14,446 nucleotides of DNA from JABWCE01 sp046154525. Lineage in GTDB: Bacteria; Bacteroidota; Bacteroidia; NS11-12g; UBA9320. This document shows, piece after piece, positions 12,845 to 14,446 of this stretch. A program made the position numbers and the translations under genes. The notes under the pieces were generated by a model. That model was not told the DNA's origin, ran no database searches, and saw only the letters and a list, made by a program, of their open reading frames with translations. The stretch covers positions 1-14,446 of the forward strand of contig JBJXDS010000072.1 in assembly GCA_046154525.1 (NCBI GenBank), written 5' to 3'. Numbering within the stretch: the stretch's first letter is position 1; each line of letters begins with the position of its first letter.

Positions 12845-14446
12845 ATGAACCAAGAAAATTCAAAAAGTTTAGACAACCTGATTAAAAATATAAAATCACA
12901 ACCGCATTTGATTCCTATTGATGGCATTGAAAATATGAGCAAAGGTTTTTTTGCAGCCCCTAAGGTTTGGTTTCACAATTGGATGAAGCCCGCCATAGCT
13001 GCCTTAGCCAGTGTATTTATTATTGCCACCTCTGTTTTTCTAATTAATAAAAACTCCCGGAACGATGATGAAACTGTAAAAAATAATTCTTCAATTTTAA
13101 AAATTGATAGCACCAATACAAATATAACAGATACCCTTGAAGTAACTAAGTCGCCCAATGTCTCCATTATACCGCCAGCACATGAATTTGGAAATGAAAA
13201 TAATAAAAAACCGGATAACAATATATTCATTGCCAATTCTCCTCTAGAATATGTTCTTACATCAGCCGACAGCAGTATTTTAAATAGTTTAAGTGCCGAG
13301 GAACAAATTTTTAAAATTGATGCCTTGCACGATACGATGATTGTTGGAAAATTTGGAACGAAGGTGGTTTTTTATAAAACCTGTTTTGAAGATATGACAG
13401 GAAATGTAGCCAAATCAGATGTAAATATAACCTTGAAGGAATGTTACAATTACCCCGATATGGTAAAGGAAAATTTGAACACGCATTGGGATAGTGGTTA
13501 TTTGGAAAGCAAGGGCATGATTTGGTTAGGGGCTAATTCTAATGGCAAAGAATTGCAAATCAGGGAAGGCTTTGATTGCCCCATTGAGTTTGCCTCAAGC
13601 GATGTAGAGGATTATAATTTATATTATTCCAACACCGATAAATTCAGTCTTACAAATTGGCAATTGGATTCGTTAGGAAAAGTTCCCAATCCTGTCATCG
13701 TGCCTAATTCGGGGCGCTATTGGGATATTACCTTTAATTATTTTATGGATAATTATAAGTTGAATAAATCAACCATGTTGGAGTTATATGAAAAAGGTTG
13801 GGGTTTGCATTTCACTTCTACTGATACCAAAATGTTTGGGTTTACAGCCTGCACCTCGGCAAGTATTTATCTAAACTTGGCATGTCTCAAATTCAGGGAT
13901 TTGTGCGCAGATATTTATAAAGAAGTACCAAATATTAAACACTCCAGTTGGGTCACTGATTTTGGGTTTTCCTGTATTTCACGCGATAGCTTAAATAGAT
14001 GGTTGGCGAATGATACCATCCAACAAAAAGTGAATAAGGCAATCTTTGGGGTAAATATGAAAAGTCCTTTCTTTTCTTCACGGGTTGGATGGATTAATTG
14101 TGATCACCCTATTGTTCGGAGTCCACTAATGTTTAACACGAGTCAAAATGTTACATTTACTAATTACCCAAAAGATGGCTATACCAAAACATATTTATTA
14201 CTTAAAAAGAGAAAAGTCATTGCCAATCCTGGTGGTAGTAATGAAAACCCTATATTTTATAATTTACCACGAAATGCTGAAGCCACCTTGTTTTCTTACA
14301 AACTAGTTGATGGAAAAATATCGTATTTTCAAGTGGATGTTAATACCTCTAATGAAACCATTGAACTTGGAACCTACCTACCCTTGGCAAGTTCGGATGA
14401 GTTGGTTGAAAAAATAGATGGGTTGATGAATCCGAAAGTGAATTAA
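12845..14446 (+). CDS. Single-pass membrane protein with large eight-cysteine extracytoplasmic domain, probable anti-sigma partner
   Basis: A 533-residue protein: about 46 cytoplasmic residues, one transmembrane helix (about 48-67, PAIAALASVFIIATSVFLI), a Ser/Asn/Thr-rich linker (70-130), and a roughly 400-residue external domain. It follows the ECF sigma gene by 7 bases, the position of an anti-sigma factor, and the N-in topology fits; however, I see no zinc-binding anti-sigma motif and no FecR domain. Segment 170-240 (KFGTKVVFYKTCFEDMTGNV, VNITLKECYNYPDMVKENL, LESKGMIWLGANSNGKELQI) resembles a recurring Bacteroidota extracellular module normally reading GTxIxIPANAF...LLETGGMIYxEA, perhaps ZU5-like. 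Eight cysteines, all external (180, 200, 245, 336, 347, 354, 377, 419), could form disulfides; two lie at module positions where I recall Ala and Val/Phe. The gene is complete, its TAA being the last three bases. Function is not established. Confidence 0.6.
   Translation: MNQENSKSLDNLIKNIKSQPHLIPIDGIENMSKGFFAAPKVWFHNWMKPAIAALASVFIIATSVFLINKNSRNDDETVKNNSSILKIDSTNTNITDTLEVTKSPNVSIIPPAHEFGNENNKKPDNNIFIANSPLEYVLTSADSSILNSLSAEEQIFKIDALHDTMIVGKFGTKVVFYKTCFEDMTGNVAKSDVNITLKECYNYPDMVKENLNTHWDSGYLESKGMIWLGANSNGKELQIREGFDCPIEFASSDVEDYNLYYSNTDKFSLTNWQLDSLGKVPNPVIVPNSGRYWDITFNYFMDNYKLNKSTMLELYEKGWGLHFTSTDTKMFGFTACTSASIYLNLACLKFRDLCADIYKEVPNIKHSSWVTDFGFSCISRDSLNRWLANDTIQQKVNKAIFGVNMKSPFFSSRVGWINCDHPIVRSPLMFNTSQNVTFTNYPKDGYTKTYLLLKKRKVIANPGGSNENPIFYNLPRNAEATLFSYKLVDGKISYFQVDVNTSNETIELGTYLPLASSDELVEKIDGLMNPKVN

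Overview
The window is almost entirely a chromosomal segment of an AT-rich member of the Bacteroidota. Four things support this: AT-rich codon use, signal peptides ending in a KAQ-type site, Bacteroidota-style promoters (TTTG or TTG, about 19 bases, then TAnnTTTG), and family choices typical of the phylum (M23 peptidase plus MerR beside alaS, a helix-hairpin-helix outer-membrane barrel, a DUF4369/TlpA lipoprotein, a Bacteroidota-type ECF sigma factor). The order or genus cannot be resolved by eye. The first ~150 bases do not belong: they are 74% GC (111 of 150), carry a GC-rich minus-strand reading frame (46 of 50 codons end in G or C), and join abruptly to AT-rich DNA inside the first codons of a universal-stress-protein-like gene. 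I read this as an assembly or library chimera.

Layout. (1) 1-151: foreign GC-rich fragment, possibly from an HD-GYP-type signalling protein. (2) 151-195: first 15 codons of a UspA-like gene, cut off at the join, with a promoter upstream. (3) 319-2940, minus strand: alaS. (4) 2984-4333, plus strand, divergent from alaS: membrane-anchored M23 peptidase and a MerR-type regulator with no gap between them. (5) 4420-7309: two overlapping genes, a small outer-membrane barrel and a large barrel with an N-terminal ComEA-like helix-hairpin-helix domain. (6) 7328-8041: pdxJ, with its own promoter starting on the stop codon of the preceding gene. (7) 8050-9780, minus strand: an NtrC-type response regulator followed by a free-standing HPt protein. 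(8) 9781-10142: a 362-base AT-rich intergenic region with small inverted repeats. (9) 10143-12141: a TlpA-like thioredoxin lipoprotein and a PhoB/OmpR-type response regulator, then a terminator. (10) 12328-14446: an ECF sigma factor and a single-pass membrane protein with a large eight-cysteine extracytoplasmic domain, probably its anti-sigma partner; this gene ends exactly at the window end.

The left half is mostly core metabolism and envelope. The right half is unusually dense in signalling parts: two response regulators, one HPt and one sigma/anti-sigma pair, with no histidine kinase anywhere. The least understood parts are the barrel/HhH pair, where DNA handling at the outer membrane is a hypothesis, and the ECF-linked eight-cysteine membrane protein. 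I found no insertion sequence, CRISPR array, rRNA or tRNA.
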